The notes: a model not told the origin generated them from the letters alone. A stretch of DNA of 50,321 nucleotides from Thermus scotoductus DSM 8553 (GCF_000381045.1 NZ_KB905742.1:1-50321); one strand, 5' to 3'; positions 17,042-25,926 are shown, counted from the stretch's first letter. Program-made: numbers and translations.

Positions 17042-18355
17042 ATGCTTAGCCTTCCCCGGCTGGTCCTGGGAGCCCCCCATTCGGGGGCAGGGAAGACCAC
17101 GGTGGCCCTAGCCCTTCTTTTGGCCCTGAGGGAACGGGGCCTGAAGGTGCAACCCTTCAAGGTGGGGCCCGACTACGTGGATCCCACCCACCTCGAGGCC
17201 GCTTCGAGGCGCAGGGTGTACAATCTAGACGGCTTTTTCCTGGACCCCTCGGGGCTCCTTTCCCTCTTCCAGCACGGGGCTAAGGGGGCGGACCTGGCCT
17301 TGGTGGAGGGAGTGATGGGTCTATTCGATGGCAAAGACCCCTTGGGAAAGGAGGGCTCCACCGCCCAGGTAGCCAGGCTCTTGCGGGCTCCCGTGGTCCT
17401 GGTGGTGGATGCCTCCGCCATGGCGGGCTCCATCGCCCCTTTGGTCCAGGGTTTTCGCACCTTTGACCCCGCGGTCCAGGTGGTGGGGGTCTTTGCCAAC
17501 CGGGTGGGCTCGGCCCGTCACGCGGAGCTTTTGCGGGAGGCCCTGTCCCAGGTGGGCCTGCCCCTTTTGGGCTGGCTTCCACAGGATCCTAGTTTGGAAG
17601 TCCCCGAGCGCCACCTGGGCCTGGTGCTGGCGGGGGAGGTGCGGCCGCCCCTCGAGGCCCTGGCCCGGGCTCTCCAGGTGGATCTTGAAGGAATCCTGCG
17701 CCTGGCTGCCGCTGCCCCGCCCCTGCCCGAGGCCTTGCCCTTCCTTCCCGATAGGAGGCCTCCCCGGGTCCGGGTGGCCTACGCGTGGGATAAGGCCTTC
17801 CGCTTCTACTACCCTGAGGCCCTGGAGCTTTTGGAGGCCCTGGGGGCTGAACTTGTTCCCTTTAGCCCTTTAGAGGACCCGGCTTTGCCCGAGGCCCAGG
17901 CCCTTCTCCTGGGGGGCGGTTACCCCGAGCTCTACGCCCGGGAGCTTGCGGAAAACCGGGCCATAAGGGAGGCTATCCGCCGTTTTCCCGGCCCCATCGT
18001 GGCCGAGTGCGGGGGGTACATGTACCTCTCCCAGGGGCTTTGGGTGGAGGGAAACGTTTTCCCCATGGTGGGCTTGGTTCCCGGGGAAGCCCGTATGGCC
18101 CAGCATCCGGTGCTGGGCTACCGGGAGGTGGAGGCCTTAAGGGATAACCCCTGGGCGCGAAGGGGGGAGGTGGTTAAGGGGCACGAGTTCCACTATGCCC
18201 GGATGGAGCCTTCTCCGATGGCTGCTTGGCGGCGGCTGGATACGGGGGAGAGGGAGGGCTATACGGATGGGCGGGTGCTGGGGAGTTTTGTCCACCTGTA
18301 CCTGCCGGCCTGGCCTCGAGGGGTTGCGCGCTTTTTGCAGTTTGCAGAAGGTTAG
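17042..18355 (+). CDS. cobB: Cobyrinate a,c-diamide synthase
   Basis: Amidates the a and c side chains of (hydrogeno)cobyrinic acid with glutamine and ATP. The 437-residue protein has the CobB/CbiA layout: P-loop APHSGAGKTTVALALLLAL at the start, FKVGPDYVDPTHLEAAS, an LVEGVMGLFDG motif near residue 90, and a C-terminal glutamine amidotransferase domain with GGGYPELYARELAEN and the nucleophile cysteine in VAECGGYMYLSQGL. It is the only cobalamin gene to the right of the tnpB element, separated from the main cluster by the riboswitch operon and the alkaline phosphatase. It follows the protoglobin by 4 nt. Confidence 0.95.
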   Translation: MLSLPRLVLGAPHSGAGKTTVALALLLALRERGLKVQPFKVGPDYVDPTHLEAASRRRVYNLDGFFLDPSGLLSLFQHGAKGADLALVEGVMGLFDGKDPLGKEGSTAQVARLLRAPVVLVVDASAMAGSIAPLVQGFRTFDPAVQVVGVFANRVGSARHAELLREALSQVGLPLLGWLPQDPSLEVPERHLGLVLAGEVRPPLEALARALQVDLEGILRLAAAAPPLPEALPFLPDRRPPRVRVAYAWDKAFRFYYPEALELLEALGAELVPFSPLEDPALPEAQALLLGGGYPELYARELAENRAIREAIRRFPGPIVAECGGYMYLSQGLWVEGNVFPMVGLVPGEARMAQHPVLGYREVEALRDNPWARRGEVVKGHEFHYARMEPSPMAAWRRLDTGEREGYTDGRVLGSFVHLYLPAWPRGVARFLQFAEG

Positions 18356-18492
18356 CGGAGAGGGAGGGCACAAGCGTGGTGAATCGTGAATCAAAGCACA
18401 AGAAGCCGCCACACTCAGCATAGGGTACCCCAACGCACAAAACAACCCCCGCAAAACGGTACGGCCTACGAACGGAGCCAAGCAGGATGGCA

Positions 18493-19545
18493 TCAGAAGC
18501 CTTCCCTCAGAACCGGGAGGAGTTCGGGCCGCACCAGCTCGAGGGGTGGCGTCTTGCCCTCCCTCAGGAGGGCTCGTACCTTGGTCATACTGATGCTTAG
18601 CCGCTTTTCCCGGTGCCCTTCTGGACAGGTTCTCTCCGAGGCCATACCCCCACAGACGGGGCAGTGGAAGACAGCCCCCACCTTTATGATCTCGATCCCC
18701 AAGGGGGGAAGCTGGTCAAAGATGCGGTGGGCTGCGTAAGGATCGTAAAAATCTCCTACCCCTGCATGATCCCGGCCCACCAGGAAGTGGGTGGCCCCGA
18801 AGTTCTTGCGCACAAGGGCGTGGAATACCGCTTCCCGGGGGCCGGCGTAGCGCATCGGGGTGGCAAGGCCAAACAGGGCCACCCGTTCCCGGGGCAAAAA
18901 GCCTTCTATGAGGGCTTGGTAAGCCTTAACGATGACCTCTGTGGGGAAGTCGTCCTCTTTCTTGGCACCCAGGATGGGATGGACTAGAACTCCATCGGCC
19001 AGCTCCAGTCCCAACCGGATTAGGTACTCGTGGGCCCGATGGGGGGCGTTGCGGGTTTGAAAGGCCACCACCCTCTTCCAGCCCTTTTCCCGGAAGAAGG
19101 CCCGCATCTCCTCAGGGGTCTTCTCCAGCTGTGCAGACCGGGGTCTCCAGGCCAGCACCTCCACCCGCCCCCCAAGGGCGTAGGGCCCCTTGGCGAGGAG
19201 CTTCCTCACCCCGGGGTGGGCCTCGCTTTCCGTACCGAACACCTGGCGGGCCAGGGCCTTGAGGTCCAGCTCGTAGGCGTCCTCCACTTCCAGCACCGCC
19301 ACCGGCTTTGCTTCGTGCACCAGGGCTACCTGGTCCCCTTTTCCCACCTGGGGCTTTTCTCGAAGTTGGAGGAGGATGGGGATGGTCCAAGTATCTCCTG
19401 AGGGAAGCCGCATTTCGTAGGCCACAGACTGCGCCTCCTCCCGGGTCATAAAGCCCCGCAGGGGATGGAAAGCCCCCGTAACGAGGTTTTCCAAGTCCAG
19501 CCTTTCGTCCTCACTAATTTCCACTTGGGGCAGGGTTCCCACCAT
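18493..19545 (-). CDS. sat: Sulfate adenylyltransferase
   Basis: Activates sulfate with ATP to adenylylsulfate (APS) in the cytoplasm. The 350-residue protein has the ATP-sulfurylase motif [11 protein letters not shown] near residue 165, [16 protein letters not shown], and a zinc-binding loop with [13 protein letters not shown] near residues 300-312. [12 protein letters not shown] lies near the C-terminus. No APS kinase domain is attached, which fits the APS reductase-type CysH upstream. It is the last gene of the sulfur operon, 3 nt after the methyltransferase gene. Downstream, 18356-18492 holds nothing recognisable. Confidence 0.95.
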   Translation of the reverse strand: MVGTLPQVEISEDERLDLENLVTGAFHPLRGFMTREEAQSVAYEMRLPSGDTWTIPILLQLREKPQVGKGDQVALVHEAKPVAVLEVEDAYELDLKALARQVFGTESEAHPGVRKLLAKGPYALGGRVEVLAWRPRSAQLEKTPEEMRAFFREKGWKRVVAFQTRNAPHRAHEYLIRLGLELADGVLVHPILGAKKEDDFPTEVIVKAYQALIEGFLPRERVALFGLATPMRYAGPREAVFHALVRKNFGATHFLVGRDHAGVGDFYDPYAAHRIFDQLPPLGIEIIKVGAVFHCPVCGGMASERTCPEGHREKRLSISMTKVRALLREGKTPPLELVRPELLPVLREGF

Positions 19546-19548
19546 CTT

Positions 19549-20277
19549 CTAGACCTCCACCGTTGCCAACGCCGCCAAGGCCGCCTTCGTGTCCTGAACA
19601 AAAACCCTCACCACTTCCCCCAGCACCCATACCGCCGGGGAAGAAACCGCTACCTTTCCCGCCGCCACGTCTTCCAGGGTGGCCGGCACCCTGCTTTCCC
19701 TTGGGGTGGTGGCCTCCATAACAAAGAGGGTGGGCTCATCCGGCCTTCTGCCGAGGCGGATAAGCTCCTTGGCGATCCACGCTCGCCTCTTCACCCCCAT
19801 GAGGACCACCAAGGTGGGTACCTGGGCAAACGCCCTCAGGTCCGGGTAACCCCCATCCTCCAGGACGCCGGAGACCACAGCGAACCCTGAGCTCAAACCG
19901 CGGTGGGTAAGGGGAAGCCCCGTGGCCAGGATGCTGCTCACGCCAGGCACCACCTCCACCTCTATCCCATGGGTAGCCAGGAAGAGGGCCTCTTCCCCGC
20001 CTCTGCCAAGGACGAAGGGGTCCCCTCCCTTAAGCCGGACCACATAGGGAAAGGCCCGGGCGTAATGAAGCAAGAGGCGGTGAATGGTTTCTTGCTTACC
20101 GCTTTCCCCCTCCCTCTTGCCCACATCCACTTTTTTTCCGGTTATTAGGGAAAGGATCCTGCCATCTACCAGCCGGTCGTACAGGACCACGGGGGCTTCC
20201 CTGAGCAGGCGGTAGGCCTTCAGGGTGAGGAGGTCGGGATCTCCTGGCCCGGCTCCCACCAGGTAGACCTTAGCCAT
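19549..20277 (-). CDS. cobA: Uroporphyrinogen-III C-methyltransferase
   Basis: Adds two methyl groups from S-adenosylmethionine to uroporphyrinogen III, giving precorrin-2, the branch point to siroheme and cobalamin. The 242-residue protein begins MAKVYLVGAGPGDPDLLTLK, with VVLYDRLVDGRIL, VRLKGGDPFVLGRGGEEA and VPGVSSILATGLPLTHRG, all hallmarks of the family. The ATG at 20277 has a GGGGTGG site and overlaps the exporter stop by 8 nt. A longer frame to 20307 lies inside the upstream gene and is rejected. Being in the sulfur operon, its first purpose is siroheme for sulfite reductase. Confidence 0.94.
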   Translation of the reverse strand: MAKVYLVGAGPGDPDLLTLKAYRLLREAPVVLYDRLVDGRILSLITGKKVDVGKREGESGKQETIHRLLLHYARAFPYVVRLKGGDPFVLGRGGEEALFLATHGIEVEVVPGVSSILATGLPLTHRGLSSGFAVVSGVLEDGGYPDLRAFAQVPTLVVLMGVKRRAWIAKELIRLGRRPDEPTLFVMEATTPRESRVPATLEDVAAGKVAVSSPAVWVLGEVVRVFVQDTKAALAALATVEV

Positions 20278-21013
20278 GGACCACCCCCCGCCAGACCAGC
20301 TGAGCACCGATGAAGAGAAGCCAGAGGAGGAGGGCTACCCGGAAGGGCTGCTTGGGCACGCGGGTGGCCACGAGGGCCCCCAGGCTGGCCCCCACGATCC
20401 CTCCTAGGCTTAGGGAAAGGAGGAGCTTTGGGTCCACCTGGCCGAAGTGGAGGTGCACCCCACCCCCCACCAGGGAGAGGACCAGGCCGAAGAGGATGGT
20501 CGTGCCCACCACCTGCTGGGGGGTAAGGCGGGTGGCGTAGAGCAGGAGGAGGCTGCCCAGGGTCCCTGCTCCTGACGAGGAGAAGCCCACCTTGAGGCCA
20601 ATCCCGAAGGCGGCGGGAGGCAGGAGCCAGGGCCGTTCCCGGCTTAGGGTTAGCCGGGCTAGGCTCCGGTAGAGCCCAAGTCCCGCTGAAACCACCACGG
20701 TGAGCCCCACCAGGAGGAGGACCATGTCCTTGGCCCCCTTAATAAGGTGAACCAGGAGGAGGCTGCCCAGCAGGACCCCGGGGAGCCCCCCCAAAAGGAG
20801 GAGGCCCAGCACCCTACCCGCCACCTGGCGCCTAAAGAGGTAGACGGCGCCGGCGGGAACCTTGACCAGAAAACCGAAAAGAAGGGCCGTGCCCACCGCG
20901 ATCTCCGGGGAAAGGCCCAGGCCCAGGATGAGGAGGGGGACGGTGATGGAGCCGGCCCCCACCCCGGTGATCCCGATGACGAAGGCGATGAGGAAGCCCA
21001 GAAGAAAGGCCAT
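20270..21013 (-). CDS. TSUP (TauE/SafE) family membrane transporter
   Basis: A 247-residue protein with about eight hydrophobic segments and the family's two related halves: FLIAFVIGITGVGAGSITVP at the start, and GIGLKVGFSSSGAGTLGSLL near residue 138. TSUP proteins move sulfite, sulfonates, sulfate or other organic anions. Its place between cysH and the methyltransferase in a sulfate assimilation operon suggests sulfate uptake or sulfite export. The direction cannot be told from the sequence. The ATG at 21013 has an AGGAGG site. Confidence 0.85.
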   Translation of the reverse strand: MAFLLGFLIAFVIGITGVGAGSITVPLLILGLGLSPEIAVGTALLFGFLVKVPAGAVYLFRRQVAGRVLGLLLLGGLPGVLLGSLLLVHLIKGAKDMVLLLVGLTVVVSAGLGLYRSLARLTLSRERPWLLPPAAFGIGLKVGFSSSGAGTLGSLLLLYATRLTPQQVVGTTILFGLVLSLVGGGVHLHFGQVDPKLLLSLSLGGIVGASLGALVATRVPKQPFRVALLLWLLFIGAQLVWRGVVHG

Positions 21014-21682
21014 CTATGCCTCCTTTGGGTGGAGATGGATTCCACACTCCAGCTTGCCCTTGCCCGCCCAACGGCCGGAGCGGGGGTCCTTGGGGTCTAG
21101 GGGCTTAGCCGTACAGGGGGCGCAACCGATGGAGAGGTAGCCCTGATCGTAAAGGGGCAGGTAGGGCAGGTCGGCCACGGCCAGGTAGGCAAACACCTCC
21201 TTGAGGGTCCAGTCGTAAAGGGGACTCACCTTCTTCAGGCGATGGCCGCTCTTCAGAAGGGCTTCCTCCACGGGCTTTAGGTTAGCCCGGGTGGGGGACT
21301 GCTCCCGTCTAAGCCCTGTGAACCAGGTGTCGTAGTCCTCGAGGGCCCGGAATAGCGGGTCCACCTTGCGGATCTGGCAGCAGCGGGTGGGGTCGGTCTC
21401 GTAGAGCTTCCCGTAGAGGCGTTCCTGCTCCTCCCGGGAAAGGCTTGGGGAGAGGTTGATGAGCTGGAAGCCAAGCTTCTCCTTTAGGGCATCCCGGTAG
21501 GCGTAGACCTCCGGGAAGTGGTAGCCGGTGTCCAGGAAGAGGACGGGGATGTCGGGTTTCTCCTCCAAGAGGAGATGGAGCACCACCACGTCCTCTGCTT
21601 GGAAACTGCACGTGAAGCAGGGCCTTTGGCCTTCTGCTAGGGCGTCCCGGATAAGGGCCTTGGCGCTTGTTACCTTGTCCAT
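21014..21682 (-). CDS. cysH: Phosphoadenylyl/adenylyl-sulfate reductase
   Basis: Reduces APS (or PAPS) to sulfite with thioredoxin. The 222-residue protein has the PP-loop region CSFQAEDVVVLHLL near residue 25 and LDTGYHFPEVYAYRD. It carries the paired cysteines of the iron-sulfur APS reductase type: Cys-Cys in TRCCQIRK and CAPC in IGCAPCTA. The catalytic cysteine is in LECGIHLHP near the C-terminus. The Cys-Cys/CxxC pattern and the absence of an APS kinase in the operon favour APS as substrate. It overlaps the precorrin-2 dehydrogenase gene by 13 nt. Confidence 0.93.
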   Translation of the reverse strand: MDKVTSAKALIRDALAEGQRPCFTCSFQAEDVVVLHLLLEEKPDIPVLFLDTGYHFPEVYAYRDALKEKLGFQLINLSPSLSREEQERLYGKLYETDPTRCCQIRKVDPLFRALEDYDTWFTGLRREQSPTRANLKPVEEALLKSGHRLKKVSPLYDWTLKEVFAYLAVADLPYLPLYDQGYLSIGCAPCTAKPLDPKDPRSGRWAGKGKLECGIHLHPKEA

Positions 21683-22320
21683 GGCTGGACCTCCGCAAGG
21701 ACTTCCTCCACCTTTTCCTTGGCCCTGGTCAGGCCGGCCTCCGGATCCAGGTCAAGTTCCTCTAAGGCCAAATCCACTAGGCGGTACCAAAGCCGCTTGC
21801 GCTCTTCGAAGCAGGGGATCTCCGCTATCCGTGGCCTAAGGCGGCGCAGATAGGCTACAAGTTCCCCGTACTCTGGACCCAAAAGCCGAAGAAAACGCTC
21901 CTTTAGGCGCACCGCCAAGGCAGGGGCAGCCCCAGAGGTGGAAAGGGCCACCACCAACTCCCCCCTTCGCACCACGGCGGGGAGGATGGCGGTGGCGTTT
22001 TTCGGGTCGTCCACCGCCACCAAAAACACTCTTCGCCTTTCCGCTTCTGCCTTTACCTGGGGATGGATCCCCTTGTCCCGGGGATGGCTCACCACCAGGA
22101 AGAAGCCCTCGAGGTCCCCTTCCCGATAACCTCGGGGAAGCCAGCGGATCCTTCCCTCCTTGGCCAAGTCTGCCAGATTCCAATGGTCCTCCTCGGCCAG
22201 GACGGTAACCTGGGCCTGGGCCTCCAAGAGGGCTTGGAGCTTGGCCCCCGTCTCCGGGCCGCCGGCGATTAGGAGAACCGGCCTGTCCCTCAGGTTCAGC
22301 ATGAGGGGAAAGTAGGTCAT
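21670..22320 (-). CDS. Precorrin-2 dehydrogenase / sirohydrochlorin ferrochelatase
   Basis: Oxidises precorrin-2 with NAD and may insert iron, completing siroheme. The 216-residue protein is the CysG N-terminal/Met8 type, with YFPLMLNLRDRPVLLIAGGP (nucleotide-binding loop) at the start, VDDPKNATAILPAVVRRGEL and ALSTSGAAPALAVRLKE. This last motif marks the family. It is separate from the methyltransferase, which is a distinct gene two places downstream, unlike the fused E. coli CysG. It overlaps hemD by 4 nt. Confidence 0.9.
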   Translation of the reverse strand: MTYFPLMLNLRDRPVLLIAGGPETGAKLQALLEAQAQVTVLAEEDHWNLADLAKEGRIRWLPRGYREGDLEGFFLVVSHPRDKGIHPQVKAEAERRRVFLVAVDDPKNATAILPAVVRRGELVVALSTSGAAPALAVRLKERFLRLLGPEYGELVAYLRRLRPRIAEIPCFEERKRLWYRLVDLALEELDLDPEAGLTRAKEKVEEVLAEVQPWTR

Positions 22321-23075
22321 GCCACCTCCCGGTACAGGCGTAAGAAGCCCTGGAGCATGCTTCCTAGCCGCTCCTGCTCATCCACGTAGAAGGGCTGCAC
22401 CCCCCACTCCCTTAAGGCATCCGCGGTAACCCGGCCCACGGCCAGGGCCTTTACCTCGTGCTGGAAGGTTTTCCTTAGGTCCGAGGGGTTCCGGGCTCCC
22501 TCAAACAGGAATTCCACCTGGATGGCGGCTACAAAGGCTACCGCTTCCACCTCTTTGGCCAAAATGGTCTCCTCCAGAAGGCGGATTCCCTCAGGGTCCG
22601 GCAGGTGGCGGTAAGGCATGAGGGGGAGAACCGCATAGCCCCTTTCCTCCAAGGCCTGTTCCAGGAGGGGTAGGGGCTTGCCGTAAAGCTGGAGGGCGGC
22701 CACTCCAGGCCCTTGGGGTAGGAGAGGCAAGAGGCTTGGTGTGGTCCCGTCTCCTACCCCATGAGGGGCAAGCCCTAGGTCCCTGAGTACCCGGGCGGCC
22801 TTGGTCCCCCGGGCCAAGCGGAGGGCTTTCTCCAGGCTCCCCTTCAGGTCTAGTTCCAAAACCCGCCCTCCTTCCATAAGCTCCCTTACCCCTATCCCGG
22901 TGGTGGCCACGAAGAGATCCACGCCTTCTCCCAGCCGCCGGAGATGGTCCTGGTATTCGGGAACGGGTACCTTTTCCGTGGCCTGAACAGGGAGAAGGAG
23001 GGGGATTAAGCCTAGCTTTGTGGCCAGGGATTTGAACTCTTCCCTCCTCCTGAGACCGGCATAGGCGATGCGCAT
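22317..23075 (-). CDS. hemD: Uroporphyrinogen-III synthase
   Basis: Closes hydroxymethylbilane into uroporphyrinogen III. HemD proteins are poorly conserved. The 252-residue length, the RIAYAGLRRREEF start, VDLFVATTGIGVRELME, PLMPYRHLPD and the late VKALAVGRVTADALREWGV all fit the family. It lies between the sulfite reductase and the siroheme genes, which supports the call. The ATG at 23075 follows a GGAGG site by 6 nt. A TTG two codons upstream at 23081 is less likely. Confidence 0.85.
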   Translation of the reverse strand: MRIAYAGLRRREEFKSLATKLGLIPLLLPVQATEKVPVPEYQDHLRRLGEGVDLFVATTGIGVRELMEGGRVLELDLKGSLEKALRLARGTKAARVLRDLGLAPHGVGDGTTPSLLPLLPQGPGVAALQLYGKPLPLLEQALEERGYAVLPLMPYRHLPDPEGIRLLEETILAKEVEAVAFVAAIQVEFLFEGARNPSDLRKTFQHEVKALAVGRVTADALREWGVQPFYVDEQERLGSMLQGFLRLYREVA

Positions 23076-23087
23076 CCCCAACCTCCC

Positions 23088-24818
23088 TTACACCGCGCAC
23101 TCCCCACGGCCTAGCTGCACCCGGAAGGTTTCCCCTTCCGCCCCCAGATCCTGGTAGTACTCTGGGGCTTCCTCATAGGAAGGAATAGTCTGGAGGTCCT
23201 CGAGGAGGGGCTTGAAGGAGGCGGCCCCCACCCGGTCCAAATAAGCCTGGAAACTTTCGCCCTGCTCCCGTTCCTCCTGGTAGCGCTTCAGGATCCTTTC
23301 CACCGCCTCAGGAGTGCGCCGGGCAGGAATCCGAGCCACTACTTGGCCAAAACGGGCCTCCCCCTCCCGGGTGCGCCCGCCCAGAAGGAGGGTGTAGTGG
23401 GGAACCTCCCTTTCCCCTACCTTGCGGCTCGACCCGTAGAAGCCGATGTCGGCAATATGGTGCTGGCCACAGGAGTTGGGGCAGCCGGAGATCTTGATGC
23501 TGATGGGCCGGACCATTGGGTCCTGGACCAAGGCAAGGCTCGCCAAGTGGGCTTCCAAGGCCTGGGCCAGGCCCCGGGAGTGGGTGATGGCCAGGTTGCA
23601 GGTGTCGGCCCCGGGGCAGCGGGTGATGTCCAGGAGGGTATGGGCCTGGGGCTGGGCCAGCCCGGCTTGGAGGAGGGCCTCATAGAGCCCGCCCAAGGCC
23701 TCCTCGGGTACATAGCGAAGGAGGAAGTTCTGGCTGATGGCGCTCCGAACTTCCCCGGCGTAGACCTCGGCGATCTCCGCTAAGGCCCTAAGCCCCTCCG
23801 GGGTGATGTCCCCCAAAGGCAGGCGTACGGCTACGGTGTAGAAGCCTGCCTGCTTCTGGGGGTAAAGGTTGGTCCTGCGCCACTCGTCAAACCCCGGGGC
23901 GAAGGAGAAGGGCTTCCTCGGGGGTGTGGGAAGCCTGGGGGGTTCGGGCTCTGGGGGCGGGGCCCAGGCCTTCAGGTCCTCGCCGCTTGCCGTGAGCTTC
24001 ACCAGGCGCCTTTCCTCCCGCACGGCCTCGCGGAAGGCGGCGATGCCCCACTTCTTCACCAGGAACTTGAGCCGGGCCTGGGTGAGGACCTTGCGGTTCC
24101 CGTAGCGATCAAAGAGGCGGATGATGGCCAGCATGGTGGGGAGGAGGTCCTCCTCTGGGGTAAAGGGTTCCAAAAGTTCCGCGCTCATGGGAGCCGCTCC
24201 CAAGCCCCCGCCCACATAAAGGCGGAAGCCCCTCTTGCCCCCTTCCACCGCCGCCACCGCCCCGATGTCGTGGATGGGGGTGCGGGCGTGGTCCGTAGGG
24301 CACCCCTCAAAGGCGATCTTGAACTTCCGGGGGAGGTTCTGGCCCACGGGATGGCGGAGGAAGTAGCGGTAGGTGGCCTCGGCATAAGGGGTCACGTCAA
24401 AGGGTGCCTCGGGGGAGACCCCGGCGTAGGGGCAGCAGGTGATGGCCCGGATGGAGTGCCCGCAGGCCTCGCGGGTGGTGAGGCCCACGGCGTTCACCGC
24501 CCGGAGGACCTTGGGGACATCCCGGCGGTGGACATGGTGGAGCTGCACCGCCTGGCGGGTGGTGACGTGGGCGAGGCGGTTTTCCGTGTACTGCTCCGCC
24601 ACCTCCGCAAGGACCCGGAGCCCCTCGAGGCTGATTCGCCCCACGGGAAGCTTGATGCGGATCATGTGGTGCTCGGGACGGCCCCGTATGCCGTAGATGC
24701 CGTTTTTGAGCCGGTAGACCCGGAAGTCCTCGGGGTCTTCCTCCCCCGCCTCGAGGCGGGCAATCATGGCCTCCAGATACTGGATTTCGGCTTCGGCCTC
24801 CACGCTGAGTCCTGCCAT
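23088..24818 (-). CDS. Ferredoxin-type sulfite (or nitrite) reductase
   Basis: Siroheme/[4Fe-4S] hemoprotein for six-electron reduction, here most likely sulfite to sulfide given the sat-cysH operon. Nitrite reductases share the fold. The 576-residue protein has the cluster/siroheme cysteines TRCPGADTCNLA (CX5C) and SGCPNSCGQHHIAD (CX3C), plus two internal ferrite-like halves with HVTTRQAVQLHHV near residue 80. The start at ATG 24818 has an AGGAGG site and lies about 40 nt after a good promoter. The frame upstream to 24932 runs through the promoter and is rejected. First gene of the sulfur and siroheme operon, which runs to sat. Confidence 0.92.
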   Translation of the reverse strand: MAGLSVEAEAEIQYLEAMIARLEAGEEDPEDFRVYRLKNGIYGIRGRPEHHMIRIKLPVGRISLEGLRVLAEVAEQYTENRLAHVTTRQAVQLHHVHRRDVPKVLRAVNAVGLTTREACGHSIRAITCCPYAGVSPEAPFDVTPYAEATYRYFLRHPVGQNLPRKFKIAFEGCPTDHARTPIHDIGAVAAVEGGKRGFRLYVGGGLGAAPMSAELLEPFTPEEDLLPTMLAIIRLFDRYGNRKVLTQARLKFLVKKWGIAAFREAVREERRLVKLTASGEDLKAWAPPPEPEPPRLPTPPRKPFSFAPGFDEWRRTNLYPQKQAGFYTVAVRLPLGDITPEGLRALAEIAEVYAGEVRSAISQNFLLRYVPEEALGGLYEALLQAGLAQPQAHTLLDITRCPGADTCNLAITHSRGLAQALEAHLASLALVQDPMVRPISIKISGCPNSCGQHHIADIGFYGSSRKVGEREVPHYTLLLGGRTREGEARFGQVVARIPARRTPEAVERILKRYQEEREQGESFQAYLDRVGAASFKPLLEDLQTIPSYEEAPEYYQDLGAEGETFRVQLGRGECAV

Positions 24819-24858
24819 TCCGCCTCCTTTTCCCCCTCCCCGGGGGATTGCCCGGCAT

Positions 24859-24893
24859 AATATACCATTGAGTGTATGAAAGTCAAGAGTATA
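24859..24893 (-). promoter_or_regulatory. Promoter and candidate operator of the sulfur operon
   Basis: On the minus strand TTGACT (24881-24886) and TATATT (24859-24864) are 16 nt apart. An imperfect palindrome with 11-nt arms (24861-24871 and 24883-24893, two mismatches, 11-nt centre) covers both boxes, a good position for a repressor. The regulator is unknown. Confidence 0.65.
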
Positions 24894-24931
24894 TGCCCTG
24901 TTCCCCAGGTCGGGTTTTAGAGAGCCCCGCA

Positions 24932-24940
24932 TGCTATAGT
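24932..24940 (+). promoter_or_regulatory. Extended -10 promoter of the thiamine operon
   Basis: TGCTATAGT is an extended -10 element (TGn plus TATAGT) about 10 nt before the TPP aptamer. No -35 box matches well, as is usual for extended -10 promoters. Confidence 0.6.
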
Positions 24941-24949
24941 GGAAGGGAC

Positions 24950-25042
24950 AGGCTAGGGGTGCCCCAATGGAGGGGCTGAGAGCTGGGTTTCTCCCAGCAA
25001 CCCTTAGAACCTGATCCGGGTAATGCCGGCGGAGGGAAGCCT
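24950..25042 (+). promoter_or_regulatory. Thiamine pyrophosphate (THI-box) riboswitch
   Basis: The classic conserved blocks are present in order: AGGGGTGCCC, GGGGCTGAGAG, ACCCTTAGAACCTGATCCGG and GTAATGCCGGCGGAGGGAA. The outer helix can be closed by AGGCT and AGCCT. The following 80 nt contain a pyrimidine-rich stretch (25070-25080) that could pair with the AAGGGGGTG ribosome binding site of thiE, suggesting translational control. The operon downstream is thiE to thiD. Confidence 0.96.
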
Positions 25043-25124
25043 ATGCGGAAGACCCTAATCCCCCAAAACCCCACCTCCTTTGGGCCGCGTGGGCCTTTCC
25101 CGCTGGCCTGAAGGGGGTGAAAGC

Positions 25125-25745
25125 TTGCTGGGAAGGCTATACCTGGTGGTGACCCCGAGGCCCGGTTGGTCCATGGCGGAGGTGCTGGATCGGACGGAAC
25201 GGGCCCTGGCGGGTGGGGTGGAGGTCGTGCAGCTTCGGGCCAAGGACTGGGAGGCGAGGCCCATCCTGGACCTGGGGGAAAGGATGCTGGCCCTGGCCCG
25301 ACGGTATGGGGTGCCCTTCTTCCTCAACGACCGGCCGGACCTGGCGGCTCTTCTGGGAGCGGATGGGGTGCACCTTGGCCAGGGGGACCTGACGCCCGCA
25401 GAGGCCCGGCGCTTCTTTCAGGGGATGGTGGGCCGCTCTACCCACGCTCCCGAACAGGCCCTAAGAGCCCTCGAGGAAGGAGTGGACTACCTCTCCATAG
25501 GCCCTGTGTGGGAAACCCCCACCAAGCCGGGGAGGCAGGCCGCGGGCCTGGGTTATGTGCGCTGGGCCCGGGAGAACCTGGGGGAGAGGCCCTGGTACGC
25601 CATCGGCGGCATCACCCTGGAGAACCTGGGGGAGGTTTTGGAGGCCGGGGCGCGCCGAGTTGTGGTGGTCCGCGCCATCCTGGACGCTGAGAACCCCGAG
25701 CGGGCGGCCCAGGCATTCAGGGAGCGGCTTTATGGTGTGGCTTAA
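25125..25745 (+). CDS. thiE: Thiamine-phosphate synthase
   Basis: Joins HMP pyrophosphate and the thiazole phosphate to thiamine phosphate. The 206-residue TIM-barrel protein has VVQLRAKD, LNDRPDLAALLGADGVHLGQ, GRSTHAPEQALRA, YLSIGPVWETPTKPG and AIGGITLENLGEVLEAGA, all family motifs. The start is taken as TTG 25125, which follows GGGGGTG by about 6 nt and gives the usual N-terminus (LGRLYLVVTPR). The open frame to 25080 has no better start. It overlaps thiS by 14 nt. Confidence 0.93.
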   Translation: MLGRLYLVVTPRPGWSMAEVLDRTERALAGGVEVVQLRAKDWEARPILDLGERMLALARRYGVPFFLNDRPDLAALLGADGVHLGQGDLTPAEARRFFQGMVGRSTHAPEQALRALEEGVDYLSIGPVWETPTKPGRQAAGLGYVRWARENLGERPWYAIGGITLENLGEVLEAGARRVVVVRAILDAENPERAAQAFRERLYGVA

Positions 25746-25926
25746 CGGGGAGGCTAAGCCCCTCGAGGGCAAGACGCTCAGGGAGGTTCTGGAGGAGCTG
25801 GATGTGGATCTTTCCCGGGTGGCGGTCCTCCTCAACGAGGAGGCCTACCTGGGGCGGGAGCTTCCTCACCACGTCCTGAAGGAGGGGGATGTGGTGGAGG
25901 TGGTCACCCTCATGCAAGGAGGCTAG
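25732..25926 (+). CDS. thiS: Sulfur carrier protein ThiS
   Basis: Small ubiquitin-like protein whose C-terminal thiocarboxylate supplies sulfur to the thiazole ring. The 64-residue product begins with WLNGEAKPLEG, contains VAVLLNEEAYLGRE and ends MQGG, with the required C-terminal Gly-Gly. ATG 25732 lies within the end of thiE. A GTG at 25735 is also possible. thiG begins at the next base after its stop. Confidence 0.93.
   Translation: MVWLNGEAKPLEGKTLREVLEELDVDLSRVAVLLNEEAYLGRELPHHVLKEGDVVEVVTLMQGG

Noticed and set aside
18356-18492. Small gene or RNA between cobB and sat
   Set aside because: Nothing with a ribosome binding site, conserved box or stable hairpin was seen.
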